NCBI RefSeq assembly: GCF_042651785.1
Contig: NZ_JBHSEC010000001.1
Span: 204,659-268,658, forward strand
Length of the DNA stretch: 64,000 bases
From: Chungangia koreensis
GTDB lineage: Bacteria > Bacillota > Bacilli > Bacillales_A > Planococcaceae
Direction: 5' to 3'
Within the stretch, counting starts at the first letter, position 1. Every line of letters starts with the position of its first letter. The translations under genes were made by a program, and so were the position numbers. The notes beneath the pieces were generated by a model. It made no database searches, was not told the origin of the DNA, and saw only the letters and a list, made by a program, of their open reading frames with translations. Positions 33,935 to 42,001 of the stretch are shown piece by piece.

Positions 33935-34522
33935 ATGCAACAATTGCGTGATCGAATAAAAACAGATGGGAAAGTACTATCAGCAGAAGTATTGAAGGTC
34001 GATTCATTCTTGAATCATCAAATCGACCCTGAATTGATGATGGCAATCGGTGAAGAATACGCAAGCCGATTTGCTGAGGAAGGCATTACCAAAATCTTAA
34101 CAATTGAATCTTCCGGGATTGCACCAGCCGTTATGGCAGGATTGAAGCTTGGGATTCCCGTTGTTTTTGCGAGAAAGAAAAAGTCACTAACGCTTACAGA
34201 TGGGCTCTATTCATCCAATGTCCATTCGTTTACGAAAAACGTAACGAGTGAAATTTCAGTCTCGAAAGACTTCATAAAAAAGGAAGATCATCTTCTCATC
34301 ATTGATGATTTCCTTGCAAACGGACAAGCCGTGTTAGGTCTTTTAGATATCGTCGAGCAGGCAGGTGCAAGTTTAGCGGGTATCGGGATTGTAATCGAGA
34401 AAGGATTCCAGCCAGGAGGAAAACTGATTCGCGAAAGAGGGATCCGGGTTGAATCTTTGGCAATTATTAAATCCCTAAAGGAAGGGACCATTGAATTCTA
34501 CGAGGAGGAAACGGTGAAATGA
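33935..34522 (+). CDS. xpt: Xanthine phosphoribosyltransferase
   Basis: A 195-residue type I PRTase salvaging xanthine to XMP. The PRPP-binding motif reads LLIIDDFLANGQA at about 124-136, and the length equals Xpt of B. subtilis. The ATG at 33935 follows TTGAAGGGAGAATCTCTC. It overlaps pbuX by four bases and is governed by the guanine riboswitch and terminator in its leader. Confidence 0.95.
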   Translation: MQQLRDRIKTDGKVLSAEVLKVDSFLNHQIDPELMMAIGEEYASRFAEEGITKILTIESSGIAPAVMAGLKLGIPVVFARKKKSLTLTDGLYSSNVHSFTKNVTSEISVSKDFIKKEDHLLIIDDFLANGQAVLGLLDIVEQAGASLAGIGIVIEKGFQPGGKLIRERGIRVESLAIIKSLKEGTIEFYEEETVK

Positions 34523-35814
34523 AGAATACGACATTAGCCATTCAGCATCTTTTGGCCATGTATGCAGGAGCCATTCTTGTCCCACTGATTGTAGGTGGCG
34601 CCATCGGGTTGAGCTCTACGGAGTTAACGTACTTAGTGGCAGTTGATATTTTCATGTGTGGAGTTGCAACATTACTTCAAATTGTGAGCAACCGTTTCTT
34701 CGGAATCGGACTTCCTGTCGTGTTAGGGTGTACTTTTACTGCTGTGGGGCCGATGATCGCCATTGGTGGTGAATACGGTGTTTCTGCCATCTACGGAGCT
34801 ATTATCTTCTCTGGCATATTTGTTGTGTTGATCGCTGGTGTATTCGGGAAATTAGTCCGATTCTTCCCCCCGGTAGTTACAGGGTCTGTTGTCACCATTA
34901 TCGGTTTAACGCTCATTCCGGTAGCGATCAATGACATGGGAGGCGGACAAGGAGCGAGTGACTTCGGTTCTCTTACTAATATCGCTCTTTCTTTCGGAAC
35001 GCTTATTGTCATTTTATTGATCTATCGTTTTGCAACAGGGTTTATCCGCACGATTTCTATTCTTCTTGGGATTTTGACTGGAACAGTAGTTGCTGCCCTA
35101 ATGGGGAACGTGAATTTTGCGGCAGTGAAAGAAGCAGGCTACTTTCACATGGTGGAACCGTTCTACTTTGGATTGCCAACGTTTGAATGGTCAGCAGTCA
35201 TCACGATGACCTTAGTGGCACTCGTCTCACTTGTTGAATCATCTGGTGTGTATTTTGCATTAAGTGATATGACAGGAAAGGAAGTAAAGGAGAGAGATCT
35301 TTCCAGAGGGTATCGTGCAGAAGGAATTGCCGTATTATTGGGGGGAATTTTCAATGCCTTCCCTTACACGACCTACTCACAAAACGTCGGACTTATTCAA
35401 ATGACAGGTGTTAAATCGAGAAGAGTTATTTTCATCACCGCAATCATGCTCATCGGTCTCGGATTCCTGCCTAAAATCGCTGCATTCACAACGATCATAC
35501 CGACTGCCGTATTAGGTGGAGCCATGATCGCGATGTTTGGAATGGTGACGACACAAGGCATTAAAATGTTGAGTAAAGTTATTGCTGAAAAACCTGAAAA
35601 CTCGATGATTATCGCATGCTCTGTCGGAATGGGGCTTGGTGTCACTGTCGTTCCAGGTCTTTTTGCACAACTTCCGACTGGGATTCAACTTTTGACAAGC
35701 AATGGAATTGTAGCAGGAAGTGTCACGGCAATCATACTTAATATCCTATTTAATATGTTGCCGGCGAGAAATACTGATTCTGTACAAACAGTTCCAGAAC
35801 AAAAAGCAGTTTAA
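34519..35814 (+). CDS. pbuX: Xanthine permease
   Basis: A 431-residue NCS2 (nucleobase-ascorbate) symporter with about 12-14 helices. Family motifs include QHLLAMYAGAILVPLIVG at the start, LPVVLGCTFTAVGPM, and SQNVGLIQMTGVKSR after the conserved Gln. It imports xanthine for Xpt; the genes overlap (ATGA) and share the guanine riboswitch. Confidence 0.95.
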   Translation: MKNTTLAIQHLLAMYAGAILVPLIVGGAIGLSSTELTYLVAVDIFMCGVATLLQIVSNRFFGIGLPVVLGCTFTAVGPMIAIGGEYGVSAIYGAIIFSGIFVVLIAGVFGKLVRFFPPVVTGSVVTIIGLTLIPVAINDMGGGQGASDFGSLTNIALSFGTLIVILLIYRFATGFIRTISILLGILTGTVVAALMGNVNFAAVKEAGYFHMVEPFYFGLPTFEWSAVITMTLVALVSLVESSGVYFALSDMTGKEVKERDLSRGYRAEGIAVLLGGIFNAFPYTTYSQNVGLIQMTGVKSRRVIFITAIMLIGLGFLPKIAAFTTIIPTAVLGGAMIAMFGMVTTQGIKMLSKVIAEKPENSMIIACSVGMGLGVTVVPGLFAQLPTGIQLLTSNGIVAGSVTAIILNILFNMLPARNTDSVQTVPEQKAV

Positions 35815-35827
35815 CATTTAAACTTCT

Positions 35828-35867
35828 GACGAGAGGGGTACTTTAAAAGTACGTCTCTTTTTTTTGT
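35828..35867 (+). terminator. Rho-independent terminator
   Basis: GAGAGGGGTACTT/AAGTACGTCTC stem followed by T8, after pbuX. Confidence 0.85.
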
Positions 35868-35916
35868 CCATTTATTGAACGAAGTTCCCTTACTATTTTG
35901 TAATAAATGAGTAAAT

Positions 35917-35938
35917 AACATGAACTTGAGTTCATGTT
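35917..35938. promoter_or_regulatory. Perfect palindrome, likely TetR operator
   Basis: Ten-base arms AACATGAACT and AGTTCATGTT are separated by TG. It lies 33 bases before the GTG start of the TetR gene and next to a TATAAT at 35945, so autorepression of the TetR-Spx-like operon is the natural reading. Confidence 0.7.
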
Positions 35939-35971
35939 TAATTTATAATGTAGTCAACGAGGTGAACGTAT

Positions 35972-36616
35972 GTGAATGAACAACAGAATTCCCTTATCAA
36001 AAATTTTCCGACCGTGCCAAAACAGGTCCGGTCTCAACATAAGAAACATGCCTTATTCGAGAGTGGGCAAATTCTATTCTCCGAAAAGGGGTATGACCAT
36101 ACCACAACGAAGGACATCGCCTCGCATGCAGGAGTTTCAATCGGTTCCTTTTATCGTTATTTTGAAGATAAACGCCAATTGCTGTTAGCTATCATTGATG
36201 AACGGATTGAGCAAATGATGCCTCCGGTCGTCAATTGGACAGACCATAGAGATCCGGAAGAAGACTTGGCAAACCGTCTTCAGCAGCATTATTCAACATT
36301 AATATCAAGCGGATTCTATAAATTGCTGCCAGAGTTGATTTCGAAGGATCGGGAGTTGGAAAACATCATCCGAGTTGCAAAGAACAGGCTGCAGGATCAC
36401 ATGTTGAAACAATTGGAACAGCTTCGAGATGAAGGGATGACGTGGGAAGATATCGATTTGGATACCGTGTCATGGTGCATTATCAACTTATTGGAACATC
36501 TGACGGAAAAAGTGGAAGAAGGCGGCTCGATCCATTACGAAGAGATCGCTAAACTGATATGTCGAATGATTTATCCGCCCGATATTCTGAATAAATTAGA
36601 GGAGAGTGATGGCTAA
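35972..36616 (+). CDS. TetR/AcrR family regulator
   Basis: A 214-residue TetR repressor. The HTH lies at about 25-70 (ALFESGQILFSEKGYDHTTTK, HAGVSIGSFYRYFEDKR). The C-terminal domain is helical without known ligand signature. Start GTG is preceded by GAGGTGAACGTAT; the ATG two bases earlier is followed at once by TGA. The stop shares a base with the ATG of the Spx-like gene (TAATG), so both are made together and probably controlled by the palindrome at 35917. Confidence 0.9.
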   Translation: MNEQQNSLIKNFPTVPKQVRSQHKKHALFESGQILFSEKGYDHTTTKDIASHAGVSIGSFYRYFEDKRQLLLAIIDERIEQMMPPVVNWTDHRDPEEDLANRLQQHYSTLISSGFYKLLPELISKDRELENIIRVAKNRLQDHMLKQLEQLRDEGMTWEDIDLDTVSWCIINLLEHLTEKVEEGGSIHYEEIAKLICRMIYPPDILNKLEESDG

Positions 36617-37014
36617 TGCCAATTAAAGTGTATACTGCTACAAGCAACAGATCTTGCAGGAAAGCGATTGCATGGCTCGAAAAATATGAGATTCCCTATG
36701 TTGAAAAAAACGTTTCGTCTGAACCTCTAACGAAAGAAGAATTAACCGAAATCTTAAGCTTAACGGCTGAAGGAACAGATGAAATCATCGCTAAAAAGTC
36801 TAAAGGCTTCAAGAAATTGAAAGTGGATATGGATGGAATGACATTAAATGAGCTCTACAAGATGCTCCAAGAGAATCCTGGTTTGTTGCGTCTTCCAATT
36901 TTAGTAGATGGAATCAGGCTGCAAATAGGATACAATGACGATGAAATCCGTCAATTCTTGCCGCGTTATTTCCGTGCGAATGAACTCCAAAGCATGTTGG
37001 CGTTAGAAATGTAA
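36616..37014 (+). CDS. Spx/ArsC-family protein lacking the CXXC pair
   Basis: A 132-residue protein with the Spx fold: opening IKVYTATSNRSCRKAIAWLE, SLTAEGTDEIIAKKSK and the late LRLPILVDGIRLQIGYNDDEIRQFLPR, all close to Spx. In Spx the redox switch is C10-x-x-C13; here the first position is Asn11 and only Cys14 remains, so disulfide sensing is impossible in the usual way. The RNA polymerase alpha-binding part looks intact. It is translationally coupled to a TetR gene, unlike spx or mgsR. Confidence 0.85.
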   Translation: MPIKVYTATSNRSCRKAIAWLEKYEIPYVEKNVSSEPLTKEELTEILSLTAEGTDEIIAKKSKGFKKLKVDMDGMTLNELYKMLQENPGLLRLPILVDGIRLQIGYNDDEIRQFLPRYFRANELQSMLALEM

Positions 37015-37040
37015 TCTCCCGAATTAAATACTCCCGTATA

Positions 37041-37083
37041 AACATAGTCTTCTACATACAACATGTTGGAGGCTATTTTTTAT
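37041..37083 (+). terminator. Probable terminator
   Basis: ATAGTCTTCTACA pairs imperfectly (G-T pairs) with TGTTGGAGGCTAT, followed by T6, after the Spx-like gene. Confidence 0.6.
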
Positions 37084-37106
37084 CCTTTTATGGAAGGAGG
37101 CACCTC

Positions 37107-37268
37107 ATGGAATTTCTGCTTTCGTTACTGGTTGGGGTTATATTTGTAGGTTTAGTCAGTCTGATTGTATTTCGGGCAATCCGAACGAAGCGATTGCCTG
37201 AAAATAACTACACACCTTTTGATGATATTACAGAAGGAAGAGTAGACAGTGATGAAAATAAATTGTAG
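37107..37268 (+). CDS. Small membrane protein, DUF3951-like
   Basis: A 53-residue protein: one N-terminal helix (LLSLLVGVIFVGLVSLIVF), a short basic loop and an acidic tail with NNYTPFDDITEG, which resembles the YTPFD(D/Y)I motif of DUF3951 proteins of Bacillaceae. GGAAGGAGGCACCTC is a strong ribosome site. Function unknown. The ECF41-type promoter of the following operon begins five bases after its stop. Confidence 0.75.
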   Translation: MEFLLSLLVGVIFVGLVSLIVFRAIRTKRLPENNYTPFDDITEGRVDSDENKL

Positions 37269-37272
37269 ATGT

Positions 37273-37299
37273 TGTCACAAATTATGGCCCAATCTCGTT
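37273..37299 (+). promoter_or_regulatory. ECF41-type sigma promoter
   Basis: TGTCACA (37273-37279), exactly 16 bases, then CGTT (37296-37299). The published ECF41 target promoter is TGTCACA-N16-CGTC. It is placed 34 bases before the oxidoreductase start that begins the operon containing the ECF41 gene itself, so positive autoregulation is predicted. Confidence 0.75.
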
Positions 37300-37332
37300 A
37301 TAAGGGTAAACGAGAAAATGGAGTGATGAATT

Positions 37333-38499
37333 GTGACACGTCAAACAATTGTAGTAGTTGGAGGAGGCCACGCAGGAATTCATGCAGTTAAAGCGATACA
37401 AAAAAGATTGAAGAAGGTCCCTTTCCGTCTCGTGTTGTTGGATCCCCAACCGGCTCACGTCCGTAAAGTACTGCTATTCAAGGCGGCTGTAGGAGAGAGT
37501 GAACTAACCGTACCTTGGTCTGACATTCTACCTCTGGGAACGGAGTTCATAAGAGGGGCTATCCATTCTGTAAATCCTTCTATGAAATGCTTGGAGTATA
37601 GGGATCAGTATGGAACCAGTCATCTCCTAGACTATGATGTATTAGTGTTGGCAATTGGGAGTGTGGTTCGAAACATCGATGGAGATGGTTTTGCACTATC
37701 AAATATAGAAAATGCAAGGCAGATTCATGGAGTAATCGAGGGAAATATACAGAGAGCAACGACTGTTTTAGAATCTCATGAAAAAAGAAGGCTATTGACA
37801 TTGGCAGTTGTCGGAGGAGGGATCAGCGGGATTGAAACGGCGTTTGAGTTAAATCAATTCATGAGAACAATGGCTAAGACGGTGGGAGTGGACCCAGAAG
37901 AAGTTCAAGTACAACTTGTTCATTCCCGACAAAACTTACTTCCTGACGGAACGGAAAAACTTAGACAAAAACTACTTGAAAAAATGAATCGAAATCAGAT
38001 TGTACTAAGGAACGATAAAATCGCATTAAAGCAGGAGGGAGGAATGCTCCTCTTAAGTAATGGCGAGAAGATTCCAATTGGAACATCCGTTTGGACAGTA
38101 GGTCTACAGCCGAACCCTGTTGTTCAATCGCTTGGACTGCCGTTCGAATCAGATGGAAGACTCAAGACGGATCCGTCCTATCGGATCATCGATTCCGAGG
38201 GGATTTATAGTATCGGAGACTGTGCAAACATTGTAGATCCATCTAACGGAAAAACAGACGGAATGACATGTAAAGAAGCCATTAGTCAGGCAAATAGATT
38301 AGGAAAGATAATAGCCTTGGATCTGATAGGGTATCCTGCGCCAAAACATCAGTCCATCCGGAAAACCTTCTGTTTCAGTCTCGGTACAGGTGATGCACTT
38401 GTCTCGGCAAAGGTTTTCGGAGTTGAGATGATTATCGAGAATAAAATAGCTTGGATCATACGGAAAATCACATGGAATCTTGCCAGTTTTGTCAATTAG
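37333..38499 (+). CDS. FAD-dependent NDH-2/FSP1-like oxidoreductase
   Basis: A 388-residue pyridine-nucleotide disulfide oxidoreductase-fold enzyme. FAD-binding VVVGGGHAGIHAV is at the N-terminus, the NAD(P)-binding AVVGGGISGIETAFEL at about 157, and the second FAD motif GIYSIGDCANI at about 296. It resembles type-II NADH dehydrogenases, probably reducing a quinone or a small molecule. Start is GTG with GGAGTGATGAATT upstream. It is followed 11 bases later by an ECF41 sigma gene, which fits the rule that ECF41 factors are adjacent to a COE enzyme (here an oxidoreductase). Confidence 0.85.
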   Translation: MTRQTIVVVGGGHAGIHAVKAIQKRLKKVPFRLVLLDPQPAHVRKVLLFKAAVGESELTVPWSDILPLGTEFIRGAIHSVNPSMKCLEYRDQYGTSHLLDYDVLVLAIGSVVRNIDGDGFALSNIENARQIHGVIEGNIQRATTVLESHEKRRLLTLAVVGGGISGIETAFELNQFMRTMAKTVGVDPEEVQVQLVHSRQNLLPDGTEKLRQKLLEKMNRNQIVLRNDKIALKQEGGMLLLSNGEKIPIGTSVWTVGLQPNPVVQSLGLPFESDGRLKTDPSYRIIDSEGIYSIGDCANIVDPSNGKTDGMTCKEAISQANRLGKIIALDLIGYPAPKHQSIRKTFCFSLGTGDALVSAKVFGVEMIIENKIAWIIRKITWNLASFVN

Positions 38500-38510
38500 G
38501 AGGAATACGG

Positions 38511-39380
38511 ATGGATATCGCAGAACTATATAGAACCTATAAATCATTATGTTTTTCAATCTCCTACCAATTGACCGGTTCGATTTCAGATGCCGAGGAC
38601 GTGGTGCAGGATGTGTTTTTAAAGCTTTCAACCGTCACGATTACGGACCTCGAAGAGCCAAAAGCGTATTTGTGCAAAATGACGGTAAACCGTTGCTACG
38701 ATGTATTGAAATCTGGAAAAGTTAAACGCGAACAGTATGTTGGTCCATGGTTGCCTGAACCTCTACCAACGGGTAAGAATCAGCTGGAGGAATTAGTCGA
38801 ACGGTCGGAGCTTTTGAACTACGGGATGTTAGTCTTGCTTGAGCGGCTTACTATAGTGGAAAGGACCGTATTTGTTCTTCGAGAAGCATTAGGATTTGAA
38901 TACGCTGAAATTGCTAAAATTGTTGGGAAGAACGAAGTGAATTGCAGAAAGATTTTAAGTCGTACAAAAGAAAAAATAGAGCTATCAGATCGTGGGGAAC
39001 TGCAATCTAACCCCCCTACAGTAGAGTGGATTCACCAGTTTTTAGGTGCACTTGAGCTTGGACAAATGGATCAGGTCATTACCCTCCTTAGCGAAGATGT
39101 AACTCTTCTTTCAGACGGCGGCGGGAAAGTGTCTGCTGCGCTTAAACCTATTGTGTCGCGTGATTTTGTTTTACGATTCATCATGGGGATTTTCCAAAAT
39201 GCATCTAAAAAAGAAGAGGAAATTCGCTTTGAATTAACGGAACTTAATGGCGAAACTGGTGTAATTGTATGGTCTAAAGATGAAATTATGACCGTTGCAC
39301 TCGTTCATATTGAATCAGGGATGGCGAAGAATTTTTACTTCATCCGAAATCCTGAAAAGTTGAATCATCTCAGTCGGTAA
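38511..39380 (+). CDS. ECF41-family sigma factor with fused SnoaL-like domain
   Basis: A 289-residue extracytoplasmic-function sigma factor. Region 2 is at about 1-70 (LTGSISDAEDVVQDVFLKL) and region 4 at about 110-165 (RTVFVLREALGFEYAEIAKI). The ECF41 hallmarks are all visible: linker WLPEPLP, DGGGK in the C-terminal SnoaL-like domain, and the final NPEKL close to the NPDKL motif. In this group the C-terminal extension replaces an anti-sigma factor. ATG 38511 follows TTAGGAGGAATACGG. Target promoter: see 37273. Confidence 0.9.
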   Translation: MDIAELYRTYKSLCFSISYQLTGSISDAEDVVQDVFLKLSTVTITDLEEPKAYLCKMTVNRCYDVLKSGKVKREQYVGPWLPEPLPTGKNQLEELVERSELLNYGMLVLLERLTIVERTVFVLREALGFEYAEIAKIVGKNEVNCRKILSRTKEKIELSDRGELQSNPPTVEWIHQFLGALELGQMDQVITLLSEDVTLLSDGGGKVSAALKPIVSRDFVLRFIMGIFQNASKKEEEIRFELTELNGETGVIVWSKDEIMTVALVHIESGMAKNFYFIRNPEKLNHLSR

Positions 39381-39402
39381 GTCCGCAGCCTTTTGGATCC
39401 TA

Positions 39403-39431
39403 TTGAAGAAAAAGACAAAAAATGTTATACT
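39403..39431 (+). promoter_or_regulatory. Promoter of tRNA-Ser
   Basis: TTGAAG, 17-base spacer, TATACT, 14 bases before the mature 5' end of the tRNA. Confidence 0.65.
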
Positions 39432-39445
39432 ATCTTTTGTCTTAC

Positions 39446-39536
39446 GGAGATGTACCCAAGAGGCTGAAGGGGGCTGACTCGAAATCAGCTAGGGCGTTCA
39501 CGCGCCGCGGGGGTTCAAATCCTCTCATCTCCGCCA
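39446..39536 (+). tRNA. tRNA-Ser (anticodon CGA)
   Basis: Acceptor stem GGAGATG/CATCTCC with discriminator G and encoded CCA. Anticodon stem GCTGA/TCAGC with loop CTCGAAA, anticodon CGA reading UCG. A long variable arm (GGGCGTTCACGCGCC region) marks a class II tRNA, and the T arm is GGGGGTTCAAATCCTCT. Confidence 0.95.
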
Positions 39537-39551
39537 TACATATTAGCAATC

Positions 39552-39585
39552 GACCATCCATTTTTCTGGGTGGTCTTTTATTTTT
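39552..39585 (+). terminator. Terminator of tRNA-Ser
   Basis: GACCATCC/GGGTGGTC stem followed by TTTTATTTTT. Confidence 0.8.
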
Positions 39586-39668
39586 CTTGTAAATCGGCAT
39601 TTCAAAAGAATATTGGACAATCATCCGTAATACTGTAGTAGGAAGAGAGGCTGAATTGGGGGAAGACG

Positions 39669-40694
39669 ATGTCCGATATTCACTATTTTCCACGTAGCGT
39701 CCAAAGGGAGGAGCTCGTATTAACGAATACGATGATGCTCTTTAGGCGATTGTATCATTATGATTCCGAGCGGTTTAATCGCTTTCTCAACTTGTTAGTC
39801 GAAAATGCCGAAACTGATGGCGGGATTGATATGTCCTTAAAGTTCAAGAGCCAGCACGTCGGGGCAATCCTTGACGGGTCGATCAGCCAAGACTCGTTTA
39901 AGATTGTGATTGAGACGAAGCCTTATAGCCAGCACCAGATTGGTCATATCCGTCATCACTTCGCATCTTTCCGTGAAGAGCAGCATCAGCTATTTCTCTG
40001 GATTAACCCCGAACCGATCGATTTGACCTATAAACAGATCGTCTTGGATGAAATCTCTGATTTTAACGCGGCGAACCGAAAGGAAATTAAATTTGCTACT
40101 GTCACATTCAAGGATCTGTGCCATCTCTTGAAGTCCATGGTGGCTGATCATGAAACAGATCTCTTAGCAATGACGGAAGACTATGAGGATTTCTGTTCCA
40201 CTGCAGGACTTGTGAAGACAATGGAGACAAAGTTACGAGTCGTCCCTGCAGGGGCTTCATTCGAACAGCATATGAGCTTTAATGTCTATTACGACCGGCG
40301 GGTGAATTCTTATCAGCCGCATAAGTACATCGGTCTTTATAAGGACAAGGCTGTAAGAGGAATCGGCAAAATTACTTGTATAGCGGATATAGATTATAAC
40401 CGGATCACCTATAGTCTCATTAAAGCGTCCATATTAGAGGGGACACTTTCTCAACAGATGGAATTTCTCTTGATGAAAGTCATTAAGGATGCAAAGCAGA
40501 ATTATGGATTCGATTTGACGACGGATTGCCGTTTTTTCTTCGTGGATGGTTTTTATCCAACGTATTTCCGAAAGGATTCGCCATATGGAATTACCGGCAA
40601 GCGGTATATCGACTTGGAGAGTGTTGGAGGATACCATAAGAATTTTGATACAAGCGAAATTGCGGAGGTTTTAACGGGCAAGGGCTGGAAGTGA
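39669..40694 (+). CDS. Putative PD-(D/E)XK nuclease-fold protein
   Basis: A 341-residue soluble protein of unrecognised family. The N-terminal 160 residues suggest a PD-(D/E)XK core: LVENAETDGG (possible helix with Glu), then hydrophobic strands GAILDGSISQDSF and KIVIETKPYSQHQIGHI giving Asp-x(n)-Glu-Thr-Lys, followed by a strand HQLFLWINPE. The C-terminal half has a DCRFFFVDGFYPTYF segment and no known motif. It stands alone directly after tRNA-Ser and may be a restriction-like or repair nuclease. GGGGGAAGACG precedes the ATG. The fold assignment is by eye. Confidence 0.6.
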   Translation: MSDIHYFPRSVQREELVLTNTMMLFRRLYHYDSERFNRFLNLLVENAETDGGIDMSLKFKSQHVGAILDGSISQDSFKIVIETKPYSQHQIGHIRHHFASFREEQHQLFLWINPEPIDLTYKQIVLDEISDFNAANRKEIKFATVTFKDLCHLLKSMVADHETDLLAMTEDYEDFCSTAGLVKTMETKLRVVPAGASFEQHMSFNVYYDRRVNSYQPHKYIGLYKDKAVRGIGKITCIADIDYNRITYSLIKASILEGTLSQQMEFLLMKVIKDAKQNYGFDLTTDCRFFFVDGFYPTYFRKDSPYGITGKRYIDLESVGGYHKNFDTSEIAEVLTGKGWK

Positions 40695-40729
40695 AGAAGG
40701 AGAGGCTTATGCCTCTCCTTCTTTCATAT
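40692..40729. terminator. Bidirectional terminator
   Basis: GAAGAAGGAGAGGC/GCCTCTCCTTCTTTC stem between the convergent nuclease-like and EcsC genes. Confidence 0.9.
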
Positions 40730-41510
40730 TTAAACGTTCTAAAATTCTTCGTTTACGGTAAAGCATCTGCCCGGCTTCCGCAATATCGTTGATTGCGGAG
40801 CGGTTAATGAACGCTCCAAATACAAGACCTGCTACTGGAACCATTTGAAAGAGCTTCTGCCAACCATAGTTATCTCTATAGGAGAAAACGACTTCTCGCC
40901 AACCCTGTAATTCGGACATTGCTTCTCTTTTTTCAACAGTTCCATCTTTGAAAGCCGAAAGCTGTTTTAAGATGGCTTGTTTTCCGACGATATCCGATGA
41001 AACAAATTGTAAGCACTTAATGATGAATAAGCGTTCTTTCTTATCCTTAGGATCGTATCCATAGCAGATGGCAATGTCCTGAAGTGTTTTCAATTGCAGC
41101 CCTAACAATAGCGGGATATCAAGTGATGAAGTAATGATTCCTCCGAAACCAGTACTTGCCCCTTGGATTGTTGCGACTTTCCTCCGGCCTTTTGTCATTT
41201 TATCAACTGCCTCGTCCATGGTTTGGACAGACAACCCTTGAACGTCCTCTAATGTTTCGACGAAATGATTCGGGAAGTATGCGGGTATTCTAACCGTTGA
41301 ACTCAGATAACTGCCGCCTGTCTGCACATACTGACCTAATTCATCTAATAACAATCCGATTTTATGTTGAATAAAGGCTGGGGTGAAACGGTCCAGCAGC
41401 TTAAAAGGCAATCTTCCGAGCCGTTCCCAAAACCATAATCCGCTTTGGTCCTTTTCCCAGTCTTCTACTTTATGTAATTCGTCTAGTAACCATCTTCGAT
41501 CTTCAATCAC
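40707..41510 (-). CDS. EcsC family protein
   Basis: A 267-residue EcsC-domain protein. Typical segments are ALQ-type TKGRRKVATIQGASTGFGG, LLLGLQLKTLQDIAICYGYDP and VPVAGLVFGAFINRSAINDIAEAGQMLYRKR. Hydrophobic helices suggest membrane association. The family is named after the third gene of the B. subtilis ecs operon but here there is no EcsAB, so function is open. The GTG at 41510 follows AAAGAGGTTTGTGTA; an ATG 20 codons upstream has no ribosome site. Confidence 0.85.
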   Translation of the reverse strand: MIEDRRWLLDELHKVEDWEKDQSGLWFWERLGRLPFKLLDRFTPAFIQHKIGLLLDELGQYVQTGGSYLSSTVRIPAYFPNHFVETLEDVQGLSVQTMDEAVDKMTKGRRKVATIQGASTGFGGIITSSLDIPLLLGLQLKTLQDIAICYGYDPKDKKERLFIIKCLQFVSSDIVGKQAILKQLSAFKDGTVEKREAMSELQGWREVVFSYRDNYGWQKLFQMVPVAGLVFGAFINRSAINDIAEAGQMLYRKRRILERLNMKEGEA

Positions 41511-41578
41511 TACACAAACCTCTTTCCTTTTGTATACCTTATTAACGAATATAGTATGAAAAAGATTCATGAAATAAT

Positions 41579-41610
41579 AATCCCGCAGGAAAACTGACCT
41601 GCGGGAGACT
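41579..41610 (-). terminator. Terminator of yfhD-sspH operon
   Basis: CCCGCAGG/CCTGCGGG stem, followed on the minus strand by ATTATTATTTC. Confidence 0.75.
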
Positions 41611-41611
41611 A

Positions 41612-41806
41612 TTATTGTAGGGGTAATGGTTCTTCTTTTAATTCACCAATCGCTACCTCAGACCGTTCTTCCAAGGATTTGCGTAAATGGACTGTTGCCG
41701 TTTTACCGTCGTCATGGATTTTGTCAATCCAGACAGAAACACCATTGTAGGATACTTCAAATTCATCAGGTGAGGCGACAATTTGCTTTGCACGATCGTA
41801 TTGCAT
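41612..41806 (-). CDS. sspH: H-type small acid-soluble spore protein
   Basis: A 64-residue SspH-family spore protein: MQYDRAKQIVASPDEFEVSY, GVSVWIDKI and VHLRKSLEERSEVAIGEL match the family pattern (xxRAkeIvaSp..i.V.Y.G..V.I). It is made in the forespore and its exact role is unknown. AGTGAAGGGAGTTTTCCT precedes the ATG. It follows the YfhD gene by 13 bases and shares its sigma-G promoter. Confidence 0.92.
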   Translation of the reverse strand: MQYDRAKQIVASPDEFEVSYNGVSVWIDKIHDDGKTATVHLRKSLEERSEVAIGELKEEPLPLQ

Positions 41807-41819
41807 AGGAAAACTCCCT

Positions 41820-41972
41820 TCACTTTTTGCGTTTGCGACTTTTTGGATCCAATTCTGCTAATTCTTTTGAGAACTCCGCAGCAATATCCTGGGGAGGGAT
41901 TTTTTGATTTTTTGGTGTCTGTGGCAATGACTGCTTATTTGTTCCCTTGCTTTTACTATCATCTCTTCCCAT
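41820..41972 (-). CDS. YfhD family small protein
   Basis: A 50-residue, highly charged protein beginning MGRDDSKSKGTNKQSLPQTP and ending AAEFSKELAELDPKSRKRKK, the pattern of the YfhD family (MGR..., LPQ.P, EFS.ELA..., basic tail). YfhD has no assigned function; here it precedes sspH in an operon with a sigma-G promoter, so a spore role is likely. AAAGGAGCGTAATT precedes the ATG at 41972. Confidence 0.8.
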   Translation of the reverse strand: MGRDDSKSKGTNKQSLPQTPKNQKIPPQDIAAEFSKELAELDPKSRKRKK

Positions 41973-42001
41973 AATTACGCTCCTTTGCATGTATTCCTTT
42001 T

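Noticed and set aside
39446..40694. Integrated island with att repeat of the tRNA-Ser 3' end
   Set aside because: I looked for a second copy of the tRNA 3' end downstream within the window and found none, and there is no integrase.
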